DNA of 47,435 nt, taken from positions 1 through 47,435 of the forward strand of contig NZ_JWLD01000085.1 in assembly GCF_000813725.1 (NCBI RefSeq). The letters run 5' to 3'. Below are positions 8,803 through 18,261 of this stretch, one piece after another. The translations under genes were made by a program, and so were the position numbers. The notes under the pieces are model-generated. The model searched no databases, was not told the DNA's origin, and was given only the letters and a program-made list of their open reading frames with translations. This DNA comes from Leisingera sp. ANG-Vp. GTDB lineage: Bacteria; Pseudomonadota; Alphaproteobacteria; Rhodobacterales; Rhodobacteraceae. Every line of letters begins with the position of its first letter. The stretch's first letter is position 1.

Positions 8803-9324
8803 TCAGCCGCGGCCGGTCACCTTGCTGAACCAGCCCTTCTTTTCACCGTCCTGAGAGGCATCGCCTTCTTCACCCGCCTCGTCTTCCGGCGCCAGATGCG
8901 CCTGCAGGTTGGCAAAGAACTGATCCGCCATTTTCTTGGCAAAGCCATCAATGATCCGGCTGCCCAGCTGCGCCAGCTTGCCGCCGACCTTGGCCTCGAC
9001 CTCGTAGGACAGCAGCGTGCCGGTTTCCGATGGCGCCAGAGTCACTATGGCACCGCCCTTGGCAAAACCTGCGGCACCGCCCTTGCCCTCGCCGGAAATG
9101 GTCAGCTTTTCGTTCTCGGCCAAATCCGACAACGTAACCTGGCCCTTGAACGTGGCTTTTACCGGGCCGACCTTTTGGGTGACAGTGGCCTCAAACCCTG
9201 TCTCAGGCGTGCCCGCCACCTCCTGCGCACCTGGCACGCAGGCCTTCAGCACATCCGGTGTCAGCAGTGCGGCATAGACGGTTGCGGGATCGGCGGCGAT
9301 CTCCTTCTGGTCGCTCATCTGCAT
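8803..9324 (-). CDS. CoxG-like SRPBCC family protein
   Basis: A 173-residue protein of the CO dehydrogenase subunit G (CoxG) family: an N-terminal START/SRPBCC-type beta fold (MQMSDQKEIAADPATVYAAL; CVPGAQEV; LLSYEVEAKVGGKLAQLGSR) with an acidic C-terminal tail (EDEAGEEGDASQDGEKKGW). CoxG proteins are implicated in membrane recruitment or maturation of molybdenum CODH-type enzymes, but no coxLMS genes are here. ATG 9324 has GGGAGG upstream; the long upstream reading frame is not conserved-looking. It is divergent from the NAD(P)H-binding gene across the twin palindrome at 9477-9517. Confidence 0.85.
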   Translation of the reverse strand: MQMSDQKEIAADPATVYAALLTPDVLKACVPGAQEVAGTPETGFEATVTQKVGPVKATFKGQVTLSDLAENEKLTISGEGKGGAAGFAKGGAIVTLAPSETGTLLSYEVEAKVGGKLAQLGSRIIDGFAKKMADQFFANLQAHLAPEDEAGEEGDASQDGEKKGWFSKVTGRG

Positions 9325-9476
9325 GTCGGAGCCTCCCTGTCTCTCTGGTCCGGTTGTTCCCAGACCTAGCTGCCATGCCGCGCGCTGCCAAGCCCGCATC
9401 GGCCGGCACCCCCAACCCCAATTGTTCAGACAGGCGAGCGGATGCCATTGCCGTTGCGTCAGGATCGAAGAATTTA

Positions 9477-9517
9477 TCTTGATATCGAGACATGCGCACA
9501 ATATCTCGATATCAAGA
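9477..9517. promoter_or_regulatory. Twin palindromic operator (MarR-like boxes) in a divergent promoter region
   Basis: TCTTGATATCGAGA at 9477-9490 and its exact inverse TCTCGATATCAAGA at 9504-9517. Each arm is itself a near-palindrome centred on GATATC, and the centres are 27 bp apart. Dyads of the form TCTTGATATCAAGA are typical of MarR-family dimer sites (established pattern; the regulator is inferred). The downstream box lies 18 bases before the ATG of the NAD(P)H-binding protein, so occupancy should repress that gene and possibly coxG-like. Confidence 0.75.
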
Positions 9518-9535
9518 CAAACACGGAGACACACA

Positions 9536-10210
9536 ATGAAGATCATAATTTTCGGCGCAACCGGCGATGTTGGCAGCGCCGCCGTACAGGCTGCAACCCA
9601 GCGGGGCCATCAAGTCACTGCAGTCTCGCGCAACCCGTCGGCGCTTGCGGCAATCAGCCCGCTGGCAACCCCGCTGCCGCTGGATTTGCTGCACAGCCCG
9701 CAAGCCGCTGTCCGGGCAGCTGAGAACCACGATCTGGTCATCAGCGCCCTGCGCCCGCCCGCAGGCCGTGAAACCGATCTGGTCCCTTTGACACGCACGG
9801 CTGTGCAGGCGGCACGCAACGCCGGCATTCCCGCCCTTGTCACTGGCGGCGCGGCCTTGCTGAAGCTGCCGGACGGCAGCGGCCACACTGTTCTCAGCGC
9901 GCCAGGCTTCCTTCCCGAAGGCTCGCGCCTGATTGCAGAGGCCTGCGCCGCGCAGGACGCCATGCTGGAGCAGGAAGCCGGAGTGCAGTGGACCTGCCTG
10001 CGCCCGCCCGCACTGCTGACAGAGGGTCCGCTGACCGGCCAATACCAGTTCGGCACGGATACGCTGCTGGCGGACACTGGCGGAGTTTCACAGATTTCCT
10101 TTGCAGATTTCGGCGCCGCGCTGCTGGACCTGGCTGAAAACCCGCGCAGCACCAACAGGCGGCTGACAGTCGCCTGGGGCACTCCCGCCCCCGCCATGGC
10201 GGCCGGCTGA
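9536..10210 (+). CDS. NAD(P)H-binding (NmrA/SDR-a5-like) oxidoreductase
   Basis: A 224-residue atypical SDR with the N-terminal Rossmann motif GATGDVGS (residues 7-14), then HQVTAVSRNPSAL for cofactor recognition and TCLRPPALLTEGPLTG in the substrate region. Such proteins reduce quinones or flavins or act as redox sensors. The ATG at 9536 follows GGAG; the open frame upstream runs through the operator and is not coding. Its last codons (WGTPAPAMAAG) are encoded by sequence matching the left end of a palindromic element. Probably induced by an effector of the MarR-like repressor (inference). Confidence 0.85.
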   Translation: MKIIIFGATGDVGSAAVQAATQRGHQVTAVSRNPSALAAISPLATPLPLDLLHSPQAAVRAAENHDLVISALRPPAGRETDLVPLTRTAVQAARNAGIPALVTGGAALLKLPDGSGHTVLSAPGFLPEGSRLIAEACAAQDAMLEQEAGVQWTCLRPPALLTEGPLTGQYQFGTDTLLADTGGVSQISFADFGAALLDLAENPRSTNRRLTVAWGTPAPAMAAG

Positions 10211-10389
10211 CGCCGGGCCTGCGGCGGCGTTGGGCCTGGCAACGCGCTTTGCGCGCTGCAACCTGCGGCTGCCCGCCGGGGAGGCTTCGCTGGCCGCTCC
10301 CATCCGGCTCCGCACCCGCGCCGCGCACCGCGCGGCGCCAGGCCCAAGGCTTTGCCGGGCATCTTTGATGCCTGGAAAAAGCGCGGGAG
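10182..10389. repeat. Palindromic intergenic element, copy 2 (diverged)
   Basis: Ends are CTCCCGC (10182-10188) and its inverse GCGGGAG (10383-10389). An internal exact inverted repeat TTGGGCCTGGC/GCCAGGCCCAA lies at 10230-10240 and 10337-10347. Smaller hairpins such as CGCGC/GCGCG occur between. It fills the gap between the convergent NAD(P)H-binding gene and pobA, and its left end overlaps the last codons of the former. More degenerate than the other copies, so the boundaries are tentative. Confidence 0.55.
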
Positions 10390-10498
10390 CCCGCCCTTTC
10401 CGTTAGAAGGCGGCTTCAGCTTGGAGCAGCCTATTCCGCCACGCCGCCATCTTGCGGCGCATCTGCATCGCCCCAGTCCGGCCGCCTGATCAACCGGG

Positions 10499-11698
<1,200 letters not shown>

Positions 11699-11784
11699 TC
11701 AAAATCTGCGTGCACCCGGAATAATGCGCGGCCCAGCCCCTTTTGCGAATGGACCAAGCGTGCCATTTCTTGTACTTTTCATAC

Positions 11785-12645
11785 ATGAAAGCCGCGCCCC
11801 GCATTGACAGCTACAATCTGTTCGGCGAGACCGCCGAACTGGCCGACGTGCTGCATGTGGAGACAATCCGGGCACGATCCGAGCTGCATGACTGGGAATT
11901 GCGGCCGCACCGGCACGCGCGGCTGCATCAAATCCTGGTTCTGTCAGGCGGAGGCGGCGCGGCAGAAATTGACGGTTTCACCCATCCTCTGGCGCCACCC
12001 TGCCTGGTCAATGTGCCGCGCAGCGTGGTGCATGGCTTCCGTTTCGACAGCGGCACCGGCGGCTGGGTGATCACCCTGGCCTCGGACCTGCTGGACCAGA
12101 ACCTGACCGCGGGCGAAGGGGTCCGGGCGCTGCTGGACCAGCCTGCCGTGCTGCCGCTGCCTGCCGGGCTGCAGGATCTGGCCCAACAGCTCTTTTCCGA
12201 GTACAGCCGCCGCGAGTTTGGCAGGGCCCAATTGCTGCGCGGGCTGGCGCTGGCGGCCACGGCACTGGCCGCACGGGCCATTGCCGAGCCGCGCGGCGCG
12301 CAGCCCCGCAGCGGCGGCGGCCCGCTTTTTGCGCGCTTTGAGGCACTGGTCGAGCGCGACTTCCGCCTGCGCCGCCCGCTGGCGGATTACGCCTCCGAGC
12401 TGGCGGTTTCCGCCACCCACCTGAACCGGATTACACATCAGGCCACCGGCCAGCCGGCCTCTGGCCTGGTCACTGCCCGCATGCTGCGGGAGGCCCGCAG
12501 ATTGCTGATCTACACCAATCTGACTGCCGCCCAGATCGCTTATGAACTCGGCTTCAACGATCCGGCCCATTTCAGCCGTGTCTTTGCCAAGGGCACCGGA
12601 ATGCCGCCACGGAAATTCCGCCAGAAGCTTGCCGGAAGCCCCTGA
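11785..12645 (+). CDS. pobR: AraC-family regulator, PobR type
   Basis: A 286-residue AraC/XylS activator: an N-terminal cupin-like effector domain (LRPHRHARLHQILVL, then LVNVPRSVVHGF) and a C-terminal double helix-turn-helix (LAVSATHLNRITHQATG; AQIAYELGFNDPAHFSRVFAKGTG). Its location divergent from pobA with a 104-base shared promoter region supports a role as the 4-hydroxybenzoate-responsive activator. The ATG at 11785 matches family N-termini; an upstream in-frame ATG at 11743 would overlap the pobA promoter. Confidence 0.87.
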   Translation: MKAAPRIDSYNLFGETAELADVLHVETIRARSELHDWELRPHRHARLHQILVLSGGGGAAEIDGFTHPLAPPCLVNVPRSVVHGFRFDSGTGGWVITLASDLLDQNLTAGEGVRALLDQPAVLPLPAGLQDLAQQLFSEYSRREFGRAQLLRGLALAATALAARAIAEPRGAQPRSGGGPLFARFEALVERDFRLRRPLADYASELAVSATHLNRITHQATGQPASGLVTARMLREARRLLIYTNLTAAQIAYELGFNDPAHFSRVFAKGTGMPPRKFRQKLAGSP

Positions 12646-12690
12646 GCCGCCGCAGACTGACTTCAGTCACGGCGCACTTAGGAGAGGTCA

Positions 12691-13776
12691 ATGCTGCAGG
12701 AGATCCGCATTCTGGAGGTCGAAGGCCTGGGCCCCGGCCCCTTTGCCGCGATGACATTGGCCGACCTCGGGGCGGAGGTGATCTGCGTGCACCGGCCGTA
12801 CACCGGGCGTACACCGGGAATGCCGGAAAACTCGCTTCTGGACCGCGGCAAGCGTTCGATCACGCTGGACCTGAAAGACCCCGCCGATGCGGAGACTTTC
12901 CTGAAACTTGCCGGAACCGCACAAGGCCTGATCGAGGGCTTCCGCCCCGGCGTGATGGAGCGGCTGGGCCTCGGGCCGGACCAATGCCATGCGGTGAACC
13001 CGGGCCTCGTCTATGGCCGGATGACAGGCTGGGGACAGGACAGCCCGCTGGCCCATACGGCCGGGCATGACCTCAATTACATCTCGCTGTCAGGTGCGTT
13101 GTGGTATGCGTCCAGCCCTGGCGACGCGCCGCTGACACCCGCAACGCTGGTCGGCGACATTGGCGGCGGCGCAATGTATCTGGTGGCGGGGATGCTGGCA
13201 GGCATTCTCAAAGCGCGAACTACTGGCAAAGGCTGTGTGGTCGATGCAGCGATCTATGACGGTTCCGCCCATATGATGAACCTGCTGATGAGCATCCGGC
13301 AGGCCGGGAACTTCGGCGTGGAACGCGGCGCAAACCTGCTCGACGGCCCGCACTGGAGCCGCACCTATGCCTGCTCGGACGGCGGCTTTGTCTCGGTGCA
13401 GTGCCTGGAACCGAAATTCTATGCGCTGTTTCTGGAAAAGCTGGGTCTGGCGGAGGACCCTGATTTTCAGCAGCAGTTCAACAAGGCGCTGTGGCCTGCA
13501 CTGACCGGCCGCCTCGCCGGAATCTTCGCCAGCCAGCCGCGCGATCACTGGTCCGCACTGTTCGAGGGAAGCGATGCCTGCGTGGCGCCGGTGCTGAACC
13601 CCGAGGAGGCCCTGGCGCACCCGATGAACAGCCGCGGCACCTGGGTTGAAGATGCAGGCGTGCTGCAGGCTGCCCCCGCCCCGCGGTTTTCAAACCAAAC
13701 GGAATGGACACCGCCGCATATCCCGCAGCGCGGCCAGCACACCAAAGAAATCCTGGCCGAGCTGGACCGGACGTAG
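12691..13776 (+). CDS. Alpha-methylacyl-CoA racemase (CaiB/BaiF family III CoA transferase fold)
   Basis: A 361-residue member of the CaiB/BaiF family. It carries the racemase residues at positions equivalent to the mycobacterial MCR enzyme: His126-Asp127 in AGHDLNY, Asp156 in LVGDIGGG, and Glu240 in QCLEPKF. It interconverts (2R)- and (2S)-2-methylacyl-CoA, allowing beta-oxidation of branched chains. GGAGAGG lies 5-11 bases before the ATG. It follows pobR by 45 bases in the same direction and may be co-transcribed. Its stop codon is two bases from that of the convergent small gene. Confidence 0.92.
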   Translation: MLQEIRILEVEGLGPGPFAAMTLADLGAEVICVHRPYTGRTPGMPENSLLDRGKRSITLDLKDPADAETFLKLAGTAQGLIEGFRPGVMERLGLGPDQCHAVNPGLVYGRMTGWGQDSPLAHTAGHDLNYISLSGALWYASSPGDAPLTPATLVGDIGGGAMYLVAGMLAGILKARTTGKGCVVDAAIYDGSAHMMNLLMSIRQAGNFGVERGANLLDGPHWSRTYACSDGGFVSVQCLEPKFYALFLEKLGLAEDPDFQQQFNKALWPALTGRLAGIFASQPRDHWSALFEGSDACVAPVLNPEEALAHPMNSRGTWVEDAGVLQAAPAPRFSNQTEWTPPHIPQRGQHTKEILAELDRT

Positions 13777-13778
13777 GG

Positions 13779-13946
13779 TCAGTCTTCGGTCTTGGTCTTG
13801 TCCGCCGCCGCCTTCATCCGCTTCAGCAGCGCGGCCTTATCCTGCTGCTTGCCAAAGGGGTTCTTCTTGGTGCCTTTGGCATTGTGCTCCGCGTGGCGCG
13901 GCTTGTTCTGGCCCGGCTTGACGCCGCCCATTCTGCTGTAGTCCAT
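13779..13946 (-). CDS. Small basic conserved-type protein
   Basis: A 55-residue, highly charged, hydrophilic protein beginning MDYSRMGGVKPGQNKPRHAE, with KKNPFGKQQDKAALLKRM and a Lys-rich end. No cysteine and no membrane segment. The ATG at 13946 has GAGGG about 7 bases upstream, and codon use fits the surroundings. It is convergent with the racemase gene and 63 bases downstream of hemE, with which it may be co-transcribed. The function is not recognised; composition would suit a nucleic-acid- or ribosome-associated protein (inference). Confidence 0.65.
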   Translation of the reverse strand: MDYSRMGGVKPGQNKPRHAEHNAKGTKKNPFGKQQDKAALLKRMKAAADKTKTED

Positions 13947-14009
13947 CGTAAGCCCTCTGGCTGTGCCCAAAGACGCGGCTATTGCCGCATCTTTGAAGCT
14001 AACACAAGA

Positions 14010-15044
14010 TCAGCCGTTCCGGACCGTATCGATCATCAGCTGCACATTGCCGGGGTCGGCGTCGGGTGTGATGCCATGGCCCAAGTTGAAGATATGCGCA
14101 CCGTTCCGGAACGCCTCGACAATGCGGCGGGTGTCATCCACCAGTTCCTGGCCGCCGGTCACCATATGGCGCGAGGCAAGGTTGCCCTGCACGCAGCCGT
14201 CCACCTGGATATTGGCGGCGGCCCAGCTTGGATCGACGGAGTTGTCCAGCGCCACGCAGTCGACGCCGGTGGCTTTGGCAAAGCCCACATATTTCTCGCC
14301 TGCCTCGCGCGGAAAACCGATCACGGGAATATCCGGATGCCGCTCTTTCAAGGCCGCGGTGATCTGGCGGCAGGGCTCCAACGCATACTTTTGGAACGCT
14401 TCGCCCTTCAGCGAGCCCGCCCAGCTGTCAAAGATCTTCACCGCTTCGGCGCCCGCTTCGATCTGTTTGGACAGGTAATCGATGGTCGCTTCGGTGATCC
14501 GCGCCAGCAGCGCCTCGAACAGCGCTGTGTTTTCCTCGCGCAGGGCATGGGCCGGCCCCTGGTCCGGAGTGCCGCGGCCTGCGATCATATAGGTCGCGAC
14601 GGTCCAGGGAGCGCCGGCGAAACCGATCAGCGCAGTTTCCTGGGGCAGCTCGCGCGACAGGATGCGCACGGTTTCATAGATCGGGTTCAGCGTTTCATGG
14701 ATGTCGGAGGCCGGGCCCAGCTTGGCAAAATCGGCATCCGAGGTGATGGTCGACAGCCGCGGGCCTTCGCCGGTCACAAACCACAGGTCTGCCCCCAGCG
14801 CCTGCGGGATCAGCAGGATGTCGGCAAACAGAATTGCCGCATCGAACCCATAGCGGCGGATCGGCTGCAGCGTCACTTCGGCAGCCAGTTCGGAGTTATA
14901 GCACAGCGACAGGAAATCCCCGGCCTGGGCGCGGGTTGCGCGGTATTCCGGCAGATAGCGGCCCGCCTGGCGCATCATCCAGATCGGCGGCACATCCTGT
15001 TTCTCACCCGCCAATGCGCGCAGCAGCTTCTTTTGTCCGGCCAT
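14010..15044 (-). CDS. hemE: Uroporphyrinogen decarboxylase
   Basis: HemE decarboxylates the four acetate side chains of uroporphyrinogen III to give coproporphyrinogen III in the cytoplasm. The 344-residue protein has the N-terminal signature [17 protein letters not shown] (substrate-binding Arg), [14 protein letters not shown] in the middle, and the C-terminal FNLGHGI. The start at 15044 is set by AGAGG six bases upstream; an ATG two codons earlier overlaps it. The same frame stays open far upstream through the antisense of hemC, but that part is not coding. Divergent from hemC. Confidence 0.97.
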   Translation of the reverse strand: MAGQKKLLRALAGEKQDVPPIWMMRQAGRYLPEYRATRAQAGDFLSLCYNSELAAEVTLQPIRRYGFDAAILFADILLIPQALGADLWFVTGEGPRLSTITSDADFAKLGPASDIHETLNPIYETVRILSRELPQETALIGFAGAPWTVATYMIAGRGTPDQGPAHALREENTALFEALLARITEATIDYLSKQIEAGAEAVKIFDSWAGSLKGEAFQKYALEPCRQITAALKERHPDIPVIGFPREAGEKYVGFAKATGVDCVALDNSVDPSWAAANIQVDGCVQGNLASRHMVTGGQELVDDTRRIVEAFRNGAHIFNLGHGITPDADPGNVQLMIDTVRNG

Positions 15045-15138
15045 GATCATCCTCTTTGTCGCTCGGCTCCTGAGGTCAGGCCTGCGGGCCCGAATGTCAA
15101 GAGCAGGGGCGATGTGCCGCGCCCGGTGCCTCCGCGCT

Positions 15139-15152
15139 TTGCTCCAGATCAA
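15139..15152. promoter_or_regulatory. Weak FNR-type box between hemE and hemC
   Basis: TTGCTCCAGATCAA matches TTGAT-N4-ATCAA at 9 of 10 fixed positions and lies in a slightly longer dyad (GCTTTG...CAAAGC, 15136-15155). It is 76 bases before hemC and 95 before hemE. A candidate for oxygen control of the common heme steps; weaker than the four other boxes in this window. Confidence 0.4.
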
Positions 15153-15227
15153 AGCCCAGGAAACTGGCGCATGAGAAAGGCAAAAACCGGTTTCCACCGG
15201 GGCGCAAACTGATTTAAGGCTTCTTCC

Positions 15228-16187
15228 ATGACACTGACCCTGCCCTCCCCCGCTTCGCCCCTGAAAATCGGCACCCGCGGATCGCCGCTGGCGCTGGCCC
15301 AGGCTTATGAGACCCGCGGCCGCCTGGCTGCCGCTTTCGATCTGCCGCAAGAGGCGTTCGAGATCGTGGTGATCAAGACCACCGGCGACAATCAGGCGCT
15401 GATCGCGGCGGACAAGCCGCTGAAGGAGCTGGGCGGCAAGGGGCTGTTCACCAAGGAGATCGAAGAGGACCTGCTGTCGGGAGCCATCGACATCGCGGTG
15501 CATTCGATGAAGGACATGCCGGTGCTGCAGCCGGAGGGGCTGGCGCTGGACACATACCTGCCGCGCGAGGATGTGCGCGATGCGTTTATCTCGCCGTCGC
15601 TGGCATCGCTGCATGATCTGGCCGAAGGCGCCGTGGTCGGCACCTCCTCGCTGCGCCGCCGGGCCCAGCTTCTGAACCGCCGCCCGGACCTGAATGTGGT
15701 TGAGTTCCGCGGCAATGTTCAGACCCGCCTGCGCAAGCTCTCCGAGGGCGTGGCGGAATGCACCTTCCTGGCGATGGCGGGCTTGAACCGGCTGGCAATG
15801 GATGATGTGCCGGCCACTGCGATCGAGACCAGCGACATGCTGCCCGCAGTGGCCCAGGGCGCGATCGGCATCGAGCGCCGCGCAGATGACAGCCGCGCAG
15901 GCGAAATGCTGGCTGCGATCCACGATCATGAGACGGGCCGGCGCCTGGCCGCGGAACGCGCCTTCTTGGCCGCGCTCGACGGCTCCTGCGAAACCCCGAT
16001 TGCGGGTCTTGCCGAACTGGACGGCGCCACCCTGCGCCTGCGCGGCGAGGTGCTGCGCCCGGATGGTTCGGAAGCGATCAGCGATGATCAAAGCTGCCCG
16101 GTGGAAGACGGCGCAGAGCTCGGCCGGGAGATGGCAGCAAAACTTCTGAACAAAGCGGGCAAGGGCTTCTTCGACTGGAAAACGTGA
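15228..16187 (+). CDS. hemC: Hydroxymethylbilane synthase (porphobilinogen deaminase)
   Basis: HemC polymerises four porphobilinogens into hydroxymethylbilane using a covalent dipyrromethane cofactor. The cofactor cysteine is C254 in [10 protein letters not shown]. Other family motifs are [13 protein letters not shown] (14-26), the catalytic Asp in [22 protein letters not shown] (about 66-98), and [11 protein letters not shown] (138-148). The length of 319 residues is normal. Divergent from hemE with a 183-base shared control region. Transcription ends near the repeat at 16241-16303. Confidence 0.97.
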   Translation: MTLTLPSPASPLKIGTRGSPLALAQAYETRGRLAAAFDLPQEAFEIVVIKTTGDNQALIAADKPLKELGGKGLFTKEIEEDLLSGAIDIAVHSMKDMPVLQPEGLALDTYLPREDVRDAFISPSLASLHDLAEGAVVGTSSLRRRAQLLNRRPDLNVVEFRGNVQTRLRKLSEGVAECTFLAMAGLNRLAMDDVPATAIETSDMLPAVAQGAIGIERRADDSRAGEMLAAIHDHETGRRLAAERAFLAALDGSCETPIAGLAELDGATLRLRGEVLRPDGSEAISDDQSCPVEDGAELGREMAAKLLNKAGKGFFDWKT

Positions 16188-16240
16188 AGCGAGGCTCTGC
16201 CCCGCGCTCCGGGACATTGCCTGCCAGACACAGAAACCTG

Positions 16241-16303
16241 CTTCTTTCTGGTCTAAAATACCCTGGGGGTGAGCGCCCAGGGCGCGAGGGGGCAAAGCCC
16301 CCT
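16241..16303. repeat. Roseobacter-style intergenic stem-loop repeat 3' of hemC
   Basis: It consists of CTTCTTTCTGGTCTAAAATA followed by CCCTGGGGG, an inverted GCGCCC/GGGCGC pair (16273-16285) and a strong hairpin AGGGGGC-AAA-GCCCCCT (16287-16303). It lies between the convergent hemC and the GH25 gene. From memory this sequence type recurs between genes in Roseobacter-group genomes, which I cannot verify here. It is distinct from the CTCCCG-ended elements. It may act as a bidirectional transcript end. Confidence 0.55.
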
Positions 16304-16326
16304 GCCCGGTCTGCGCCCGGAACGCG

Positions 16327-17154
16327 TCAGATCTGCCCGGACCACCTCAGCCAGCTGTCCGGGCTGCCGCGGAAGGTGTTGAGGTCCACATCGCCTTCCA
16401 CGCCCGGCACCTGGCCAGTGCCAGTATATTGCCACAGGCTCCAGCTTTTGCCCGGGTAAACTTCGCGCGGATGGCCTGCCACTGAGCGCAGCCAGAACTC
16501 GGTGCCGCTGAGCCGGCCGATGCCGGTGTCGCGGTAGAAATCCACAGTCGTATAAATCACCGGGCGTTTGCCGTAGTGGCGCTCCAGGATGTTCAGGAAC
16601 TTGCGTGCTTCGGCTCTGACCGTGGCGCCATCGGGGCGCAGCTTGCAGGTACGCGAGCGGTGGTTCCATTCCATGTCCAGCACCGGCGGCAGCGCATTTG
16701 CATCGCGCGGCACATGTTTGATGAACCATCGCGCCTGTTCCGCTGCCGGGCGGCAGAAATAGTAATAGTGATAGGCGCCCCGCGGCAGGCCTGCGCTGCG
16801 GGCGCCTTGCCAGTTCTCGCGGAAACGCGGGTCGGTATGGTCGCCGCCCTCGGTTGCCTTGATATAGGCAAAAGCCACGCCGGCGCGGCGCACCTGGCGC
16901 CAGTCCACCTCGCCTTGGTAACGCGAAACATCAATGCCGTGCACCGGGTAAGACCAGGGTTTGCGGCCCTCCCAGTCAAACGGGTCGCTGTCGCCGAAGC
17001 GGGGATAGGTCCGCAGCGAAGCGGTTCTTGCATTGGCAGGCTCCAGCCGGGTGACTTCGGGGGCGCTCACGGCTCTGTCCGGCGGCCGTCCGCATCCCGC
17101 AGCCAGTGCCAATGCCAATGCCAATGCCAATACCCCCAGAACCAGTCCGCGCAT
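16327..17154 (-). CDS. GH25-family lysozyme-like lipoprotein
   Basis: A 275-residue muramidase-fold protein. The signal peptide [21 protein letters not shown] ends in a lipobox, with lipidated Cys at 21. The GH25 domain follows: [14 protein letters not shown] (Asp75) and PPVLDMEWN (Asp160, Glu162), the expected catalytic acidic residues, then [11 protein letters not shown] and [12 protein letters not shown]. It probably acts on peptidoglycan from the outer membrane's periplasmic face. The start at 17154 gives an ideal signal peptide; 21 further codons upstream would spoil it. The signal region is coded by a hexamer repeat. Confidence 0.92.
   Translation of the reverse strand: MRGLVLGVLALALALALAAGCGRPPDRAVSAPEVTRLEPANARTASLRTYPRFGDSDPFDWEGRKPWSYPVHGIDVSRYQGEVDWRQVRRAGVAFAYIKATEGGDHTDPRFRENWQGARSAGLPRGAYHYYYFCRPAAEQARWFIKHVPRDANALPPVLDMEWNHRSRTCKLRPDGATVRAEARKFLNILERHYGKRPVIYTTVDFYRDTGIGRLSGTEFWLRSVAGHPREVYPGKSWSLWQYTGTGQVPGVEGDVDLNTFRGSPDSWLRWSGQI
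17107..17130. repeat. Hexanucleotide tandem repeat in a signal-peptide coding region
   Basis: Four perfect copies of TGCCAA on the plus strand (TTGGCA on the coding strand), encoding alternating Leu-Ala in the hydrophobic core of the GH25 lipoprotein signal peptide. Slippage would change the core in two-residue steps without shifting frame. Confidence 0.85.
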
Positions 17155-17280
17155 GTGAAATGCCCCCTGCCTTGCTTTGTGTGATGGCTGCTCTTTTCTT
17201 TGCCTGTTCCCCTTCACTGTAGCGCAGCCGGACGCAATGTCGCGGGCGGCGCCGGCAAATCAGCATAAATCCGCCGCAAG

Positions 17281-17311
17281 AAAAAACGCGCCGCTTGGGG
17301 GCGGCGCGTTT
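17281..17311 (-). terminator. Intrinsic terminator of the hemF transcript
   Basis: A perfect 11-bp stem (AAACGCGCCGC at 17284-17294 with GCGGCGCGTTT at 17301-17311) and 6-base loop. On the minus strand it is followed by six T, 25 bases past the hemF stop codon. Confidence 0.88.
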
Positions 17312-17335
17312 CCCGATCATTCAAACGGCAAGGGA

Positions 17336-18229
17336 TCAGACCCATTTGGCCAGCGGCGGCAGGCTCATCAGCACCGCGTTGGCGTCATGGCCTGTCTCCA
17401 GCCCGAACTTGGTGCCGCGGTCATAGACCAGATTGTATTCGGCATAGAGGCCGCGGTGAATGAGCTGCGCGTCCTTGTCCGCTTCGTCAAACGCCTGCAC
17501 CCGGCGTTTCTCGACCAGCGGCACATAGGCCGGCAGAAAGGCGCGGCCGATATCCTGGGTCAGGGCAAAATCCGCCGCCCAATCGCCTGAGTTCTGGTCG
17601 TCCATGAAGATGCCCCCCACCCCGCGGGCACGCTTGCGGTGGGGGATGTAAAAATACTCATCTGCCCATTCCTTCAGCCGCGGATACTGGTCTTCCCCAT
17701 GCGGGTCCAGATGCTGCTTCTGGGTGGCGTGGAAATGCGCCGTGTCCTCATCGTATTCGATGCAGGGGTTCAGGTCCGAACCGCCGCCGAACCACCAGGC
17801 ATGCGGTGTCCAGAACATGCGCGTGTTCATGTGGACCGCAGGCACATGCGGGTTGCGCATATGGGCGACCAGCGAAATGCCCGAGGCCCAGAACCGCGGA
17901 TCGTCCTTCATCCCCGGAATGCCTTTGCGCGCGGCCATCGCATTCTGGGCCCGCTCGCCCAGGGTGCCGTAGACCTCGGAGATATTGACGCCGACCTTCT
18001 CGAACACCCGGCCGCCGCGCATCACGCTCATCAGCCCGCCGCCCGCATCCGAGCCATCGTCCGAGGTCCGCTTGGTTTTCGTCACCTCAAACCGGCCCGG
18101 CTCCATGTCCGAGAAAGGGCCTTCGCTGTGGCTGTCCTCCAGCCCCTCAAAGGCGGCAACGATCTGGTCGCGCAATTCCCGGAACCAGGCGGCAGCCTGA
18201 GCCTTTTCGGCTTTCATCTCAGCAGTCAT
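17336..18229 (-). CDS. hemF: Oxygen-dependent coproporphyrinogen III oxidase
   Basis: HemF converts coproporphyrinogen III to protoporphyrinogen IX with O2. The product is 297 residues from an ATG at 18229 that has GGAAAG about 7 bases upstream; a TTG five codons earlier is less likely. The conserved core VHMNTRMFWTPHAWWFGGG and DLNPCIEYDEDTAHFHAT is present, as is GGIFMDDQNSGDW, and the end PPLAKWV is typical. It pairs functionally with the oxygen-independent hemN at 41112, giving heme synthesis at both oxygen extremes. Downstream of the SDR gene by 32 bases. Confidence 0.97.
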   Translation of the reverse strand: MTAEMKAEKAQAAAWFRELRDQIVAAFEGLEDSHSEGPFSDMEPGRFEVTKTKRTSDDGSDAGGGLMSVMRGGRVFEKVGVNISEVYGTLGERAQNAMAARKGIPGMKDDPRFWASGISLVAHMRNPHVPAVHMNTRMFWTPHAWWFGGGSDLNPCIEYDEDTAHFHATQKQHLDPHGEDQYPRLKEWADEYFYIPHRKRARGVGGIFMDDQNSGDWAADFALTQDIGRAFLPAYVPLVEKRRVQAFDEADKDAQLIHRGLYAEYNLVYDRGTKFGLETGHDANAVLMSLPPLAKWV

Positions 18230-18261
18230 ATGAAGTCTTTCCAATTACTTAGGCCGGCCAA

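Noticed and set aside
13779-13970. Longer start for the small basic protein at 13970
   Set aside because: The eight extra codons precede a better-placed ATG with GAGGG, so 13946 is preferred.
14010-16295. A 761-codon minus-strand open frame spanning hemE and the antisense of hemC
   Set aside because: Only the part from 15044 downstream is hemE. The upstream half is the complement of hemC and has no conserved sequence.
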